The notes beneath the pieces are model-generated. The model had not been told where the DNA came from, made no database searches, and saw only the letters and a list, made by a program, of their open reading frames with translations. Made by a program: the position numbers and the translations under genes. From the NCBI RefSeq assembly GCF_014203535.1, contig NZ_JACHJI010000010.1, positions 186,001 through 250,000 of the forward strand: 64,000 nt of DNA, given 5' to 3'. Positions 26,438 through 34,546 of this stretch are shown here, piece by piece. Every line of letters starts with the position of its first letter. Positions within the stretch are counted from its first letter, which is position 1. The stretch is from Streptomyces griseomycini. Its GTDB lineage: Bacteria > Actinomycetota > Actinomycetes > Streptomycetales > Streptomycetaceae.

Positions 26438-26947
26438 TCACCTCCGCGGCGGCAGCCCGTGGAGCTCCACCTCGTCGAGCCGGCCGTCGGTGATCGCGGC
26501 GGTCATGTAGGTGCACTGCGGCTGCCGGCGGCGGTCCGTCGGCGAACCCGGGTTGAGCAGACGGAGCCCCGTGGCGGCGGTGGTGTCCCACGGGATGTGA
26601 CTGTGTCCGAAGACCAGCACGTCCAGGTCGGGGAACCGCGCGGCGCACCGGGCCTCGCGCCCTCGGGCCGGACCCGTCTCGTGGATCACGCCGAAGCGCA
26701 GCCCGTCGAGTTCGACGTACGCGACCTCCGGCAACCGGGCGCGCAGCTCCGGTCCGTCGTTGTTGCCGTACACGCCGACGAGGCGGCGGCTGCGGCTCTC
26801 CAGCAGGTCGAGGGTGGCCGTGTCGACCCAGTCCCCGGCGTGGAAGACGACGTCCGCGCGCGGGAGTTCGTCGAGCAGCGGCTCGGGGAGCCGCTTGGCG
26901 CGCCTGGGCAGGTGGGTGTCGGACGTCAGGAGCAGTCGCACGGACAC
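26438..26947 (-). CDS. YfcE/MJ0936-type metallophosphoesterase
   Basis: The 169-residue protein is a small calcineurin-fold phosphodiesterase or phosphatase. Metal-binding motifs are in order: TSDTHLPRRA, VVFHAGDWVD, VYGNND and VFGHSHIP, the last giving the GHxH motif. A NPGSPTD segment precedes the C-terminus, as in the YfcE group. The substrate is probably a phosphodiester; the physiological one is unknown. The GTG at 26947 is chosen because conserved sequence begins directly after it and the upstream extension is low-complexity. The gene is intact although it lies in a decaying region. Confidence 0.85.
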   Translation of the reverse strand: MSVRLLLTSDTHLPRRAKRLPEPLLDELPRADVVFHAGDWVDTATLDLLESRSRRLVGVYGNNDGPELRARLPEVAYVELDGLRFGVIHETGPARGREARCAARFPDLDVLVFGHSHIPWDTTAATGLRLLNPGSPTDRRRQPQCTYMTAAITDGRLDEVELHGLPPRR

Positions 26948-27158
26948 ACAGCCTAGGCGGCGCCGGCCGTCCCGCGTCCCGCCACGCCCCGGGCGGCCGT
27001 TCGCGCAAGCCGATCGGGGGGAGCGTCCGACGAGGGTCACGGCACGGTCCCGGCCGTGGCCGAAGGACGGGACCACGGTGGCCGCGGGGTTACGATCGGG
27101 CAACACGTGCCAAGCCGTCACGTTCGGCGACAAGTGACCCGAAAGGCCCTCGATCTCG

Positions 27159-29093
27159 ATGCCGGTCAAGGTCAGCGTCATCGTTCCCGTCCACAACCCG
27201 GGGACCTACATCGAGGACTGCATCTCCTCGCTGCAGCGGCAGTCGCTGCCCCCCGACGAGTACGAGGCGATCTTCGTCGACGACGGCTCGACCGACGGGA
27301 CACCGGCCCGGCTCGACCGGCTCGCCGCCGAGGACCCCCGGATGCGGGTGATCCACCAGGAGAACTCCGGCTGGCCCGGCAAGCCCCGCAACGTCGGGAT
27401 CGCCGCCGCCCGGGGCGAGTTCGTGATGTTCGTCGACAACGACGACCACCTGGGCGACGAGGCCCTGGAGCGGATGTACGACTACGGCGTGGCCAACGGC
27501 GCGGACGTGGTCGTGGGCAAGATGGCCGGCAAGAACCGCGGGGTGCCGGTGGAGTTGTTCCGCCGCAACCACCCGCGGGCCACGGTCGAGAACGCCCCGC
27601 TGATCGACAGCCTCACCCCGCACAAGATGTTCCGCCGGGAGTTCCTCGACCGCATCGGGCTGCGCTTCCCGGAGGGGCGGCGGCTGGAGGACCACGTCTT
27701 CGTCACCGAGGCCTACCTGCGCGCGGACAACGTCTCCGTGCTCGGCGACTACGTCTGCTACTACCACATCAGACGCGACGACGCCTCGAACGCCGGCTTC
27801 CAGCGCTTCGACCCGGTGGGGTACTTCCAGAACCTGCGGGAGGCGCTCGACGTCGTCGAGCGGTACACCGAGCCGGGGCCGGTGCGCGACCGGCTGTTCC
27901 GCCGCTGGCTGCGGGTGGAGATGGTGGAACGGCTGCGCGCCCGGCGGCTGCTGGCGCTGCCGGACGACTACCGCCGGGAACTGTTCGCGGAGATCCACAA
28001 GGTCGTCGTCGAGCGGTTCGGCCCGGGCGTCGCGGCCGGGTTGCAGCCGACGCAGCAGGTCGTCGCCGCGTTCGCCGCCGCCGACCGGTACGACGACGTG
28101 GTGGCCTTCGCCGAGTGGGAGGCGTCGGTCGCGGCGACGGCCGCTCCGACGGACGTGGAGTGGCGGGGCGGCTCGCTGCACATCGGTTTCACCGCCGAGT
28201 ACGCCTCCGCCCGGGAGCCGATGACGTTCCCCGCCGACGCCGGCCGCACCCCGCTCGACGACCCGCCGAAGGACGTCGAGGAGGCGGTGGCGTGGGTCGG
28301 TGCGGAGACCACGGCCCGTTTCGGCCAGGCCACCGTGGATCTGCTGCTGCGCGAACGCGCCGGCGCCGCCCCGTACTTCCAGCCCGTGGAGTTCGCCCGG
28401 GAGACGGTTTCCGTCGAGGACGGCGAGCGGGTGCGGCTGGTGCTGCGGGCGACCGCGACCGTCGATCCCGCCGCCCTGCCGGGTGACGCCGTGTGGGACG
28501 CCGTCGTGCGGGTGAAGCTGGGCGGCTGGACCAAGGAGTGCCGGCTGGGCCCGGCCCCGCGGGCCACCCGCCCCGAACCGTGCGCGGGCGTCGTCGGCGG
28601 CCGTGTGGTCCTGCCGTACTGGACCGAGCCGCACGGGAACCTCTCGCTGGACGCGGCCGTCGAGGGCAGGCGGCTCGGTCTGGGCGGTGTGCGGCGGCCG
28701 GACGTCACCGTCTGCGGACTCCGGCTGCGCGCCCGCCTCCCGCTGCACGCGCCGGACGGCGCCGCGGTGCGGCTCAGGTTCACCTCCTCCGGCCGGACGC
28801 TGCACGCCTCCGGCACCCTGACCGGCGAACCGGAGGGACCGGGGTCGCGGCTGGAGGCCGCGCTGCCCTCCGGGCTCCCCCGGGGGATCTGGCGGGTGGC
28901 CCTCGCCCCGGACCCCGATGCGGCGGAACCGCGGTACGCGGGGCTGCCGTTCGCGCTGCGCGCCGGCGGCGGCCGGATGCTGGTGGTGCCCGTGCCGCGC
29001 CCCGGGACGGTGCGGAAACTGGCGCGCGGGGTGCGGCGCGTGCTCGGCGCCGCCCGTACGAAGGTGGCACCCGTGATCAGCGGGAGGCGGTGA
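27159..29093 (+). CDS. Family 2 glycosyltransferase with C-terminal extension
   Basis: The 644-residue protein begins with a GT-A domain: VSVIVPVHNPGTYIEDCISS, FVDDGSTDGTP, NVGIAAARGEFVMFVDNDD (the DxD-like motif) and RRLEDHVFV (the catalytic acidic motif). The C-terminal ~300 residues are beta-rich and of unknown function, possibly an acceptor-binding part. The frame is intact. It is transcribed towards a broken rmlC gene and lies next to rmlA/B/D relics, so it probably once used dTDP-L-rhamnose or helped build the same surface polysaccharide. Whether it still has a donor is open. Confidence 0.85.
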   Translation: MPVKVSVIVPVHNPGTYIEDCISSLQRQSLPPDEYEAIFVDDGSTDGTPARLDRLAAEDPRMRVIHQENSGWPGKPRNVGIAAARGEFVMFVDNDDHLGDEALERMYDYGVANGADVVVGKMAGKNRGVPVELFRRNHPRATVENAPLIDSLTPHKMFRREFLDRIGLRFPEGRRLEDHVFVTEAYLRADNVSVLGDYVCYYHIRRDDASNAGFQRFDPVGYFQNLREALDVVERYTEPGPVRDRLFRRWLRVEMVERLRARRLLALPDDYRRELFAEIHKVVVERFGPGVAAGLQPTQQVVAAFAAADRYDDVVAFAEWEASVAATAAPTDVEWRGGSLHIGFTAEYASAREPMTFPADAGRTPLDDPPKDVEEAVAWVGAETTARFGQATVDLLLRERAGAAPYFQPVEFARETVSVEDGERVRLVLRATATVDPAALPGDAVWDAVVRVKLGGWTKECRLGPAPRATRPEPCAGVVGGRVVLPYWTEPHGNLSLDAAVEGRRLGLGGVRRPDVTVCGLRLRARLPLHAPDGAAVRLRFTSSGRTLHASGTLTGEPEGPGSRLEAALPSGLPRGIWRVALAPDPDAAEPRYAGLPFALRAGGGRMLVVPVPRPGTVRKLARGVRRVLGAARTKVAPVISGRR

Positions 29094-29096
29094 CGG

Positions 29097-29560
29097 CGTG
29101 CGGGAGCCGGAGGCCGGAGGGGCCTGGGCCTGGAGCCCGGGGTCTTCCCGGACGACCGGGGCGGTTTCCACGGGTGGTACCGGGGCGAGGAGTTCCGCGA
29201 GGCGGCGGGGCACGACCCGTCACCGGCGCAGACCGACTGCCCGGTGTCCCGCCGGGGGCGCTGCGCGGGGTGCACGTCGCGGACGTGCCGCCGGGCCACG
29301 TACGCGACCTGTGCGCGCGGGGCGGTCCTCGACGCGGTGGCCGACCTGCGGGCGGGCTCGTCCGGCTGCGCGCCCGAGCGCGGGCACGGCGTGCACCCGC
29401 CGGCCCCGGCGTCCGGGTTCGCCTGGCCGGAGGACACCGACCGGTGCCGTCCCGAGGACGAGCAGGCGCCCGCGCCGGCCGAGGCGGAGCGCCTCGGCCG
29501 GCCGCCTCGTACGAGGCCTGCCGCGCACGCCACGAGGAGCCGCGCGGCCGGGGACTCAGC
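29097..29560 (+). pseudogene. Broken rmlC (dTDP-4-dehydrorhamnose 3,5-epimerase)
   Basis: The pieces of an RmlC protein are spread over different frames. MREPEAGGAW is in one; EPGVFPDDRGGFHGWYRGEE, FREAAGHD and QTDCPVSRRG in another. Then come RGVHVADVPPG, AVLDAVADLRAGS, GHGVHPPAP, FAWPED and PSYEACRA. Several single-base frame changes and a gap of about 60-70 residues after DLRAGS (the central cupin region) are needed to explain it. It begins just after the glycosyltransferase stop. It cannot make an active epimerase. Confidence 0.78.
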
Positions 29561-30359
29561 GGCTGACGCCGACCTGTTCCAAGGCGCGGCGCAGGGGCTC
29601 CCAGCCCACGCGCCGCGACAGCCCGCGGTTGCGGGCCTGGGCGAGCGCGCGCCAGAACCCGGCCTCGAGCAGCGCCTCGGGCGGCACCGCCCCGGCCCGC
29701 TCCAGGATCGCCTCGGGCACCTTCTGCGGGTCGGGCACCTTGTACTCGGCCATGATCTCGTCGTACTTGTCGTGCAGCACCGTGTTGTCCGGGTCGGCGC
29801 CGAAGACCACGAGCTGACCGGTGGGCTGGGTGTCGACCAGCACGGTCACCAGGTCGGGGCGGTAGCGTGCCAGCACCTCGGTGATCTTGTAGACGTCACC
29901 GGTCCAGGCGGTGGTGTGCCGGTCGCGGGCGGCCTCGTCCACGCTGCGCGGCAGCATGTCGTCGAGGACGATCACGCTGGACCAGTCCGAGTGCTTCTCG
30001 ACGTTCATGAAGTCGCGCAGGGCGTACTCGAACAGGTGCATGCCGTCGATGAACGACAGGTCGAGTGTGGTGCGGCGCCAGTGGCCGAAGGGGCTGCGTC
30101 CCCGGCGCAGATTGCGCAGCGGGTGCCGGCCGCCCTTGAGGTGGGCCAGCGGGTTGTCGCGGGCGAAGAAGTCGTCGCTGGTGGCCTTCACCAGGTGGAC
30201 GTCGCACTTCAGCTCCGAGACCACCTTGAAGGCGGGGTCGACCGCGATGCTGGGGACGCGGGACAGGCGCAGGCTGCGGCCGTCGTTGACACCGATCTCC
30301 AGGTAGTTGCGGTTGGCGCTGACCTTGTGCAGTTCCCGCAGGAACTCATGGCGTTTCAC
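29556..30359 (-). CDS. Class I SAM-dependent methyltransferase-like protein
   Basis: The 267-residue protein has a Rossmann-like core. YLEIGVNDGRSLRLS fills the place of motif I, and LDLSFIDGMHLFEYALRDF and WSSVIVLDDMLPRS follow, a pattern seen in methyltransferases of polysaccharide and secondary-metabolite clusters. The GTG at 30359 overlaps the stop of the upstream rmlD relic (GTGA), so it was translationally coupled to the rhamnose genes. Its own frame is open and well conserved in codon usage. A role in modifying a sugar or glycan is inferred only from position. Confidence 0.7.
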   Translation of the reverse strand: MKRHEFLRELHKVSANRNYLEIGVNDGRSLRLSRVPSIAVDPAFKVVSELKCDVHLVKATSDDFFARDNPLAHLKGGRHPLRNLRRGRSPFGHWRRTTLDLSFIDGMHLFEYALRDFMNVEKHSDWSSVIVLDDMLPRSVDEAARDRHTTAWTGDVYKITEVLARYRPDLVTVLVDTQPTGQLVVFGADPDNTVLHDKYDEIMAEYKVPDPQKVPEAILERAGAVPPEALLEAGFWRALAQARNRGLSRRVGWEPLRRALEQVGVSR

Positions 30360-31084
30360 GAAGGGGACTCTCCTTGCGGATTCCGGGCAGTGCTTCGTGC
30401 AGGGCGGCGCGCCGGTCGCGTGGCGCCGGCAGGCCGATCTCCTGCCGGCGGCCGTGCGCGAGCGCGCTGTAAGCGGGGCGCGGCGCGGGCCCCGGGGTCG
30501 GCCGTGCGCTCGGCGACGTCCGCGCTCCAGGGGGGCCGCCCGCGCCGGTCGTCGACGACGTCGACGGTGGGGCGGCGGGATTCGGGACCGATCATCTTCC
30601 GCACGAAGTTAGTGCCGTGGCCCCCGGAGAGCCAAGCGGTACGCACCACCGCGCTCGCACCGGGCGGTTCCTCCGGCACGGCCGGCTCGCCGGCGAGCCC
30701 GAAGTGGCCGCGGGCGGTGCGCGGGGCGGTGGGGTGGTCCTCCGGGGAGGGGGTGGCGCGGGCGTCGCCGGAGGAGACGTGGATCGGCCGGGCGCCGTGG
30801 GGGGCGCGGGCGAGCAGGCGCGGCCCGTCGCCGTTGATCGGGGTGGCGCGTTCCCCGTCGGTCCCGGCGTCGTCGACGGCCGTGTACGCGGCGCGGTCGG
30901 CCACGGGGCGGGGGCGGTGCCCGGCGAGCGCCCGGTCGACGGCGCCGGCCCGGGTGACGTCGGGGGCGGCCCGGTCGAGGCCGGTGGCCCGGTCGAGGCC
31001 GGTGGCCCGCTCGCCGCGCCGGGGCGGTTCGTCGGCGACGTCCCGGCCGGGCGTGCCGTCGGCGCCGGTGACCGGTCGGGTCAT
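30356..31084 (-). pseudogene. Decayed rmlD (dTDP-4-dehydrorhamnose reductase)
   Basis: The frame is open for about 242 residues but the protein is degenerate and short (RmlD is usually about 290-300). Clear matches remain: VDRALAGHRP, RAAYTAVDDA, INGDGPRLLA, EDHPTAPRTA, VVRTAWLSGGHG and RPTVDVVDD. The catalytic YxxxK region, normally like TAYGRTKLAGE, now reads TARGHFGLAGE, losing both the Tyr and the Lys. The C-terminal substrate domain is scrambled. An 18-base tandem duplication (30971-31006) repeats TGLDRA near the N-terminus. Its start still overlaps the upstream stop (ATGA), preserving the old operon layout. Confidence 0.75.
30971..31006 (-). repeat. 18-base perfect tandem duplication in the rmlD relic
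   Basis: Bases 30971-30988 are repeated exactly at 30989-31006. In the rmlD frame they encode TGLDRA twice. It is the second in-frame tandem slip inside a degenerate gene in this window. Confidence 0.85.
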
Positions 31085-31842
31085 GCCCGCTCCCCCGCCC
31101 CGCGCCGCTCGAGCGGTTCCCGCCGGGCGCGGTGGTCCCGGTGCCGGGCGACGGCCTCGGTGAGGCCGGCGGTGAAGCGGTGGCGCGGGCGGTGGCCGAG
31201 CTCGTCGCCGGCCTCGGTCCGGTCGGCGGAGCAGTGCGGGACGTGGCCCTCGCGGTCCTCGACGTGCTCCACGCGGCCCCGGCCGGCGCCGCAGGCCTCG
31301 GGGAACGGGCCGGTGAGTTCGGTGCCGCCGATGTCGCGGACCTCGTCGGGCCGGCCCTGGGAGCGGTGGTGGGCCGGGGCGGGCAGGTCGGCGTCGCGGC
31401 CCTCGCCGTGCGCCGGCTCCGGCCGGGGGTGGCCGAGTTCGAGGTCGTCGAGGGTGCCGGCGCGGATGAGCTCGTCCGGCGTGGTGTCCCCCGGTGCGTC
31501 GGACGCGCACGGCGTACGGACGGAGCGGTCGGCCTCCGGCGGATCGACGACGTCGCCGGTGTCCTTCCCGTGGCCCCGGATGACCGTGCGGCGCGCGTCG
31601 GCGCGGGAGTCGACCGGGTGCCGGACGATCCGGACGGTCAGCAGTGCGCGGGCCGGTCCCGGAGGATCTCCCTGGAGAACGCGGGTGACCTGCGGACCGG
31701 ACTTCGGCCCCGCGCCGACCGCGTCCGCGAGGGACTCCCACCCGTGGGAGGGCACCGGTCGTTCCGCCGAGGTGTGGGTGATCGGCCCCGGCCGGGTTCC
31801 GGCGCCGCCGGACAGCACGAGAGCCTTCATCTGACTCACCAT
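31081..31842 (-). pseudogene. Fused relic of rmlA and rmlB
   Basis: The open frame of about 253 residues starts like RmlA (MKALVLSGGAGTR, then PITHTSAERPVP). The usual RLRPITHTSAKQ has lost key Leu, Arg and Lys residues. Its end is RmlB-like: GGTELTGPFPEACGAG, then RVEHVEDREGH, DELGHRPRHRFTAGL and HRDHRARREPLERR match the C-terminus of dTDP-glucose 4,6-dehydratases. The centre cannot be assigned. A deletion joining rmlA to rmlB, plus many substitutions, explains it best. Neither activity can remain, as most of both catalytic domains is gone. Confidence 0.72.
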
Positions 31843-32249
31843 AGTCGTGATTCCGGCGGCACGGACGTCACTTGTTTTACTCGTTCATCAGGAAATCCCG
31901 GGAAAGGGCCGGGGAGCCGCTGGGATCCCCGCTAGTCCTCACCTCTCACGATGTTTCCCTCCAGGCCCTTGTCCGGGGTGCCGGCGGTACCGCGGTCCAC
32001 GGCCGGCAGGCAGGTCCGCAGGGGCTTCTCGCTCCGCAGTCGCCGGGCCCTCGCCCAACCGGTCTCCGCTCGGCGGGGGCGGGGTTCGTCACTGGTCTCC
32101 GAGGTCACGCCGCATCATCTTCCTTCTGGATCCTGCCCTCCGGGTCCCCCGCGCCCCGCCGGACAAACACGCGGCTGCCCGGCGGGGCGTCGCGACCCCG
32201 ACACCCCCATCGGATCCGGGAGTTCCCGGTCCGCGGGCGGGGGCCGCAC
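31843..32249. other. Gene-free gap of about 400 bases
   Basis: No ORF here gives a recognisable protein. The first ~60 bases are relatively AT-rich and lie upstream of the rmlA/B relic, so they probably hold its old promoter. The remainder is GC-rich and lacks clear hairpins or repeats. Confidence 0.4.
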
Positions 32250-32669
32250 TCAGGTGTTGGGCCGGGCCACGCTGATGTCGCCGAGGGCCGACTCCGGGTC
32301 GCGCTCCATGGCCGCGTCACCCAGCGAGACGATGCCGACGGGGTGCCCGCCTTCGACGACCGGGACGCGGCGCACGGCGTGCTCGCGCATCAGCCGCACC
32401 GCGAGGTCCAGCTCGTCGTCGGGGCCCACGGTCACCAGGTCCTCGCTGCACGCCCCGGCCACGGTGGTCTCCTCCGGGTCACCGCCCGTGGAGACCGACC
32501 GCACCACCAGGTCGCGGTCGGTGACCAGCCCGCGCAGCCGGTCGCCGTCCGTCACCAGGACGGCCCCGAGGTCGCGGTCGCGCATGATGCGGGCGACCTC
32601 GGCGACGGAGGTGTTCGCCCCGACGCTCACCGGTGTGCCGGTCATGATGTCGCGGACGTGCTGTGTCAT
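32250..32669 (-). CDS. Two-CBS-domain protein
   Basis: The 139-residue protein is made only of a CBS pair. The first is VRDIMTGTPVSVGANTSVAE with the LRGLVTDRDLVVR nucleotide-facing strand. The second is VGPDDELDLAVRLMREHAVR with VVEGGHPVGIVSLGD. Such stand-alone pairs bind adenine nucleotides and act as energy or redox sensors. The ATG at 32669 is preceded by AGGAG. It has no enzyme domain, so it must act through a partner that is not encoded next to it. Confidence 0.88.
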   Translation of the reverse strand: MTQHVRDIMTGTPVSVGANTSVAEVARIMRDRDLGAVLVTDGDRLRGLVTDRDLVVRSVSTGGDPEETTVAGACSEDLVTVGPDDELDLAVRLMREHAVRRVPVVEGGHPVGIVSLGDAAMERDPESALGDISVARPNT

Positions 32670-32728
32670 GGCATGCTCCTCTCCACGTCGTCTCTGTCGC
32701 CCGCCGGGTACCCGGCGGAGCGGCTCGG

Positions 32729-33676
32729 TCACCAGGCTCGGGCGGCCTCCAGCAGCCGGTCGCGGACGAGTGCGACGTGGGGGTTGTCCGAGGCGCCTGG
32801 CCGCTGCACCAGGAAACTGGTGTTGATCGGGGCGTCCTCCGGCTCGTCGAGGAGGACCAGGGCGCCGCGGGCCAGTTCCCCGGCGCACAGGTACCGCGGC
32901 AGCACGCTGAAGCCCGCCCCGGCCACCGCCAGGGCCAGCACCGCCCGCAGGTCCGGGGCGGAAACGGCGGCGTGGCAGTTCAGGCGACGGCCGAAGACGT
33001 GCCGCCAGTAGCGGCGGACGATGGGCAGGTCCTCGGCGTAGGCGAGCAGGGGGACGCCGTGCAGTGCGCCGGGGCCGTCGGCGGCGAGGCGTCCGCGGAT
33101 CCCGTCGGCCAGGGCGGGGGCGGCGACCAGGACGAACTCCTCGTCGGTCAGCGGCACCGCGGACAGGGCGCGGCCGCGCGGCCGGGCCGTGGCGATGACC
33201 AAGTCGTGGCGACCGGTGCGCAGTTCGTCGAGCAGCTGATCGGTCAGGCCCATGGTGACGCGCAGCCGTGTTCCCCCCGCCACCAGCGGAGCGAGCGCGG
33301 GTAGCGCCCGGGTGGAGAGCAGTTCGGCGGGTCCGGCGAGGTGGACCGGGCGGGGGCGGACGCGGCCGGGCGGGCCGTGTCCGGCGGCCTCGGCGAGCGC
33401 GTCGAGCGGGGCGGCGATCCGGGCGGCCAGTTCGTCGGCCACGGCGGTGGGCGCGACTCCGCGGGGCAGCCGTTCGAACAGCTCGCGGCCGGTGTGCCGT
33501 TCCAGCGAGCGGATCTGGGTGGTGACGGTGGGCTGGGACAGGCCCAGGATCCGGGCGGCGGCCGTGAAGGACCCGGACCGGTACACCGTCAGGAAGGTCC
33601 GCAGCAGGTTCAGGTCGGGCTGCGCGGGCGGGGCCGCGCCGGCCTCGGTGGAGTCATGGGGATCGCTATGCCTCAC
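32729..33676 (-). CDS. LysR family transcriptional regulator
   Basis: The 315-residue regulator has an N-terminal winged helix (about residues 20-80): LNLLRTFLTVYRSGSFTAAA, ILGLSQPTVTTQIRSLE and LFERLPRG. A LysR substrate-binding domain follows, with VHLAGPAELLSTRALPAL and the strand-helix alternation of periplasmic-binding folds. It is divergent from the DJ-1/PfpI gene across about 160 bases. LysR proteins typically activate their divergent neighbour, so the target is probably that gene. The coinducer is unknown. Confidence 0.9.
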   Translation of the reverse strand: MRHSDPHDSTEAGAAPPAQPDLNLLRTFLTVYRSGSFTAAARILGLSQPTVTTQIRSLERHTGRELFERLPRGVAPTAVADELAARIAAPLDALAEAAGHGPPGRVRPRPVHLAGPAELLSTRALPALAPLVAGGTRLRVTMGLTDQLLDELRTGRHDLVIATARPRGRALSAVPLTDEEFVLVAAPALADGIRGRLAADGPGALHGVPLLAYAEDLPIVRRYWRHVFGRRLNCHAAVSAPDLRAVLALAVAGAGFSVLPRYLCAGELARGALVLLDEPEDAPINTSFLVQRPGASDNPHVALVRDRLLEAARAW

Positions 33677-33838
33677 GGGGAGGAGCCTAGGGGAGGCCTA
33701 TGCCTGCCGGGCCGCGGCGCCTCTCCGCCCAGCCATGGGTTTTCCTATGGGTGTCATGGAATCGGGCATTGGATTCACGGGAGTCCGGCACCCTACCGTC
33801 GGGGTGTCGAAGTCATCCGTGCATCGGGAAGTGAGCAC

Positions 33839-34531
33839 ATGTCGAAGATCCTGTTCGTCGTCACCGGCGCCGACCGTCTGACGCTGGCCGACGGCACCAC
33901 GCACCCCACCGGTTTCTGGGCCGAGGAGGCCGTCGCTCCCCACGAGGCGTTCCGGGCCGCGGGCCACGAGGTCGTCGTCGCCACGCCCGGAGGGGTGGTG
34001 CCTCCCGTCGACCGGGCGTCCCTCGCGCCCGAGGCGAACGGCGGCCGGGAGAACGCCGACCGGATCGCGAAGGCGCTGCGGTCGTTCACCGAGCTCCGGC
34101 GGCCCGTCCGGCTGGAGGACGTCCGCCTGGACGAGTACGCGGCCGTCTTCTACCCCGGTGGCCACGGACCCATGGAGGACCTGGCCGTGGACCCCGGATC
34201 CGGTCGGCTGCTGACCGGGGCGCTGGAGTCGGGCAAGCCGCTCGCCGTGGTCTGCCACGGCCCGGCCGCGCTGCTCGCCGCCGTGCGGGCCGACGGGACG
34301 AACGCCTTCGCCGGCTACGAGGTGGCGGCGTTCACCAACGAGGAGGAGACGCAGGGCGGTCTCGCCGACAAGGTGAAGTGGCTGCTCCAGGACCGGCTCA
34401 CCGAGGCCGGTGTGCGGGTGCGGGCCGGAGCGCCGTGGGCGCCGAACGTGGTGACCGACCGCAACCTGGTCACCGGGCAGAACCCGGCGTCCTCCGCGCC
34501 GCTCGCCGAGGAACTGCTGAAGCGGCTCTGA
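33839..34531 (+). CDS. DJ-1/PfpI family type 1 glutamine amidotransferase-like protein
   Basis: The 230-residue protein has the class I glutamine amidotransferase-like fold. FYPGGHGPMEDL marks the oxyanion region and AVVCHGPAALLAAV carries the nucleophile-elbow cysteine next to a His, as in Hsp31-like chaperones or glyoxalase III. The N-terminal FWAEEAVAPHEAFRAAGHEV contains the conserved acidic residue. Methylglyoxal or carbonyl stress handling is plausible. The ATG at 33839 follows GGGAAGTGAGCAC. It is probably controlled by the divergent LysR protein. Confidence 0.87.
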   Translation: MSKILFVVTGADRLTLADGTTHPTGFWAEEAVAPHEAFRAAGHEVVVATPGGVVPPVDRASLAPEANGGRENADRIAKALRSFTELRRPVRLEDVRLDEYAAVFYPGGHGPMEDLAVDPGSGRLLTGALESGKPLAVVCHGPAALLAAVRADGTNAFAGYEVAAFTNEEETQGGLADKVKWLLQDRLTEAGVRVRAGAPWAPNVVTDRNLVTGQNPASSAPLAEELLKRL

Positions 34532-34546
34532 GGGGCCGGCGGGGCG

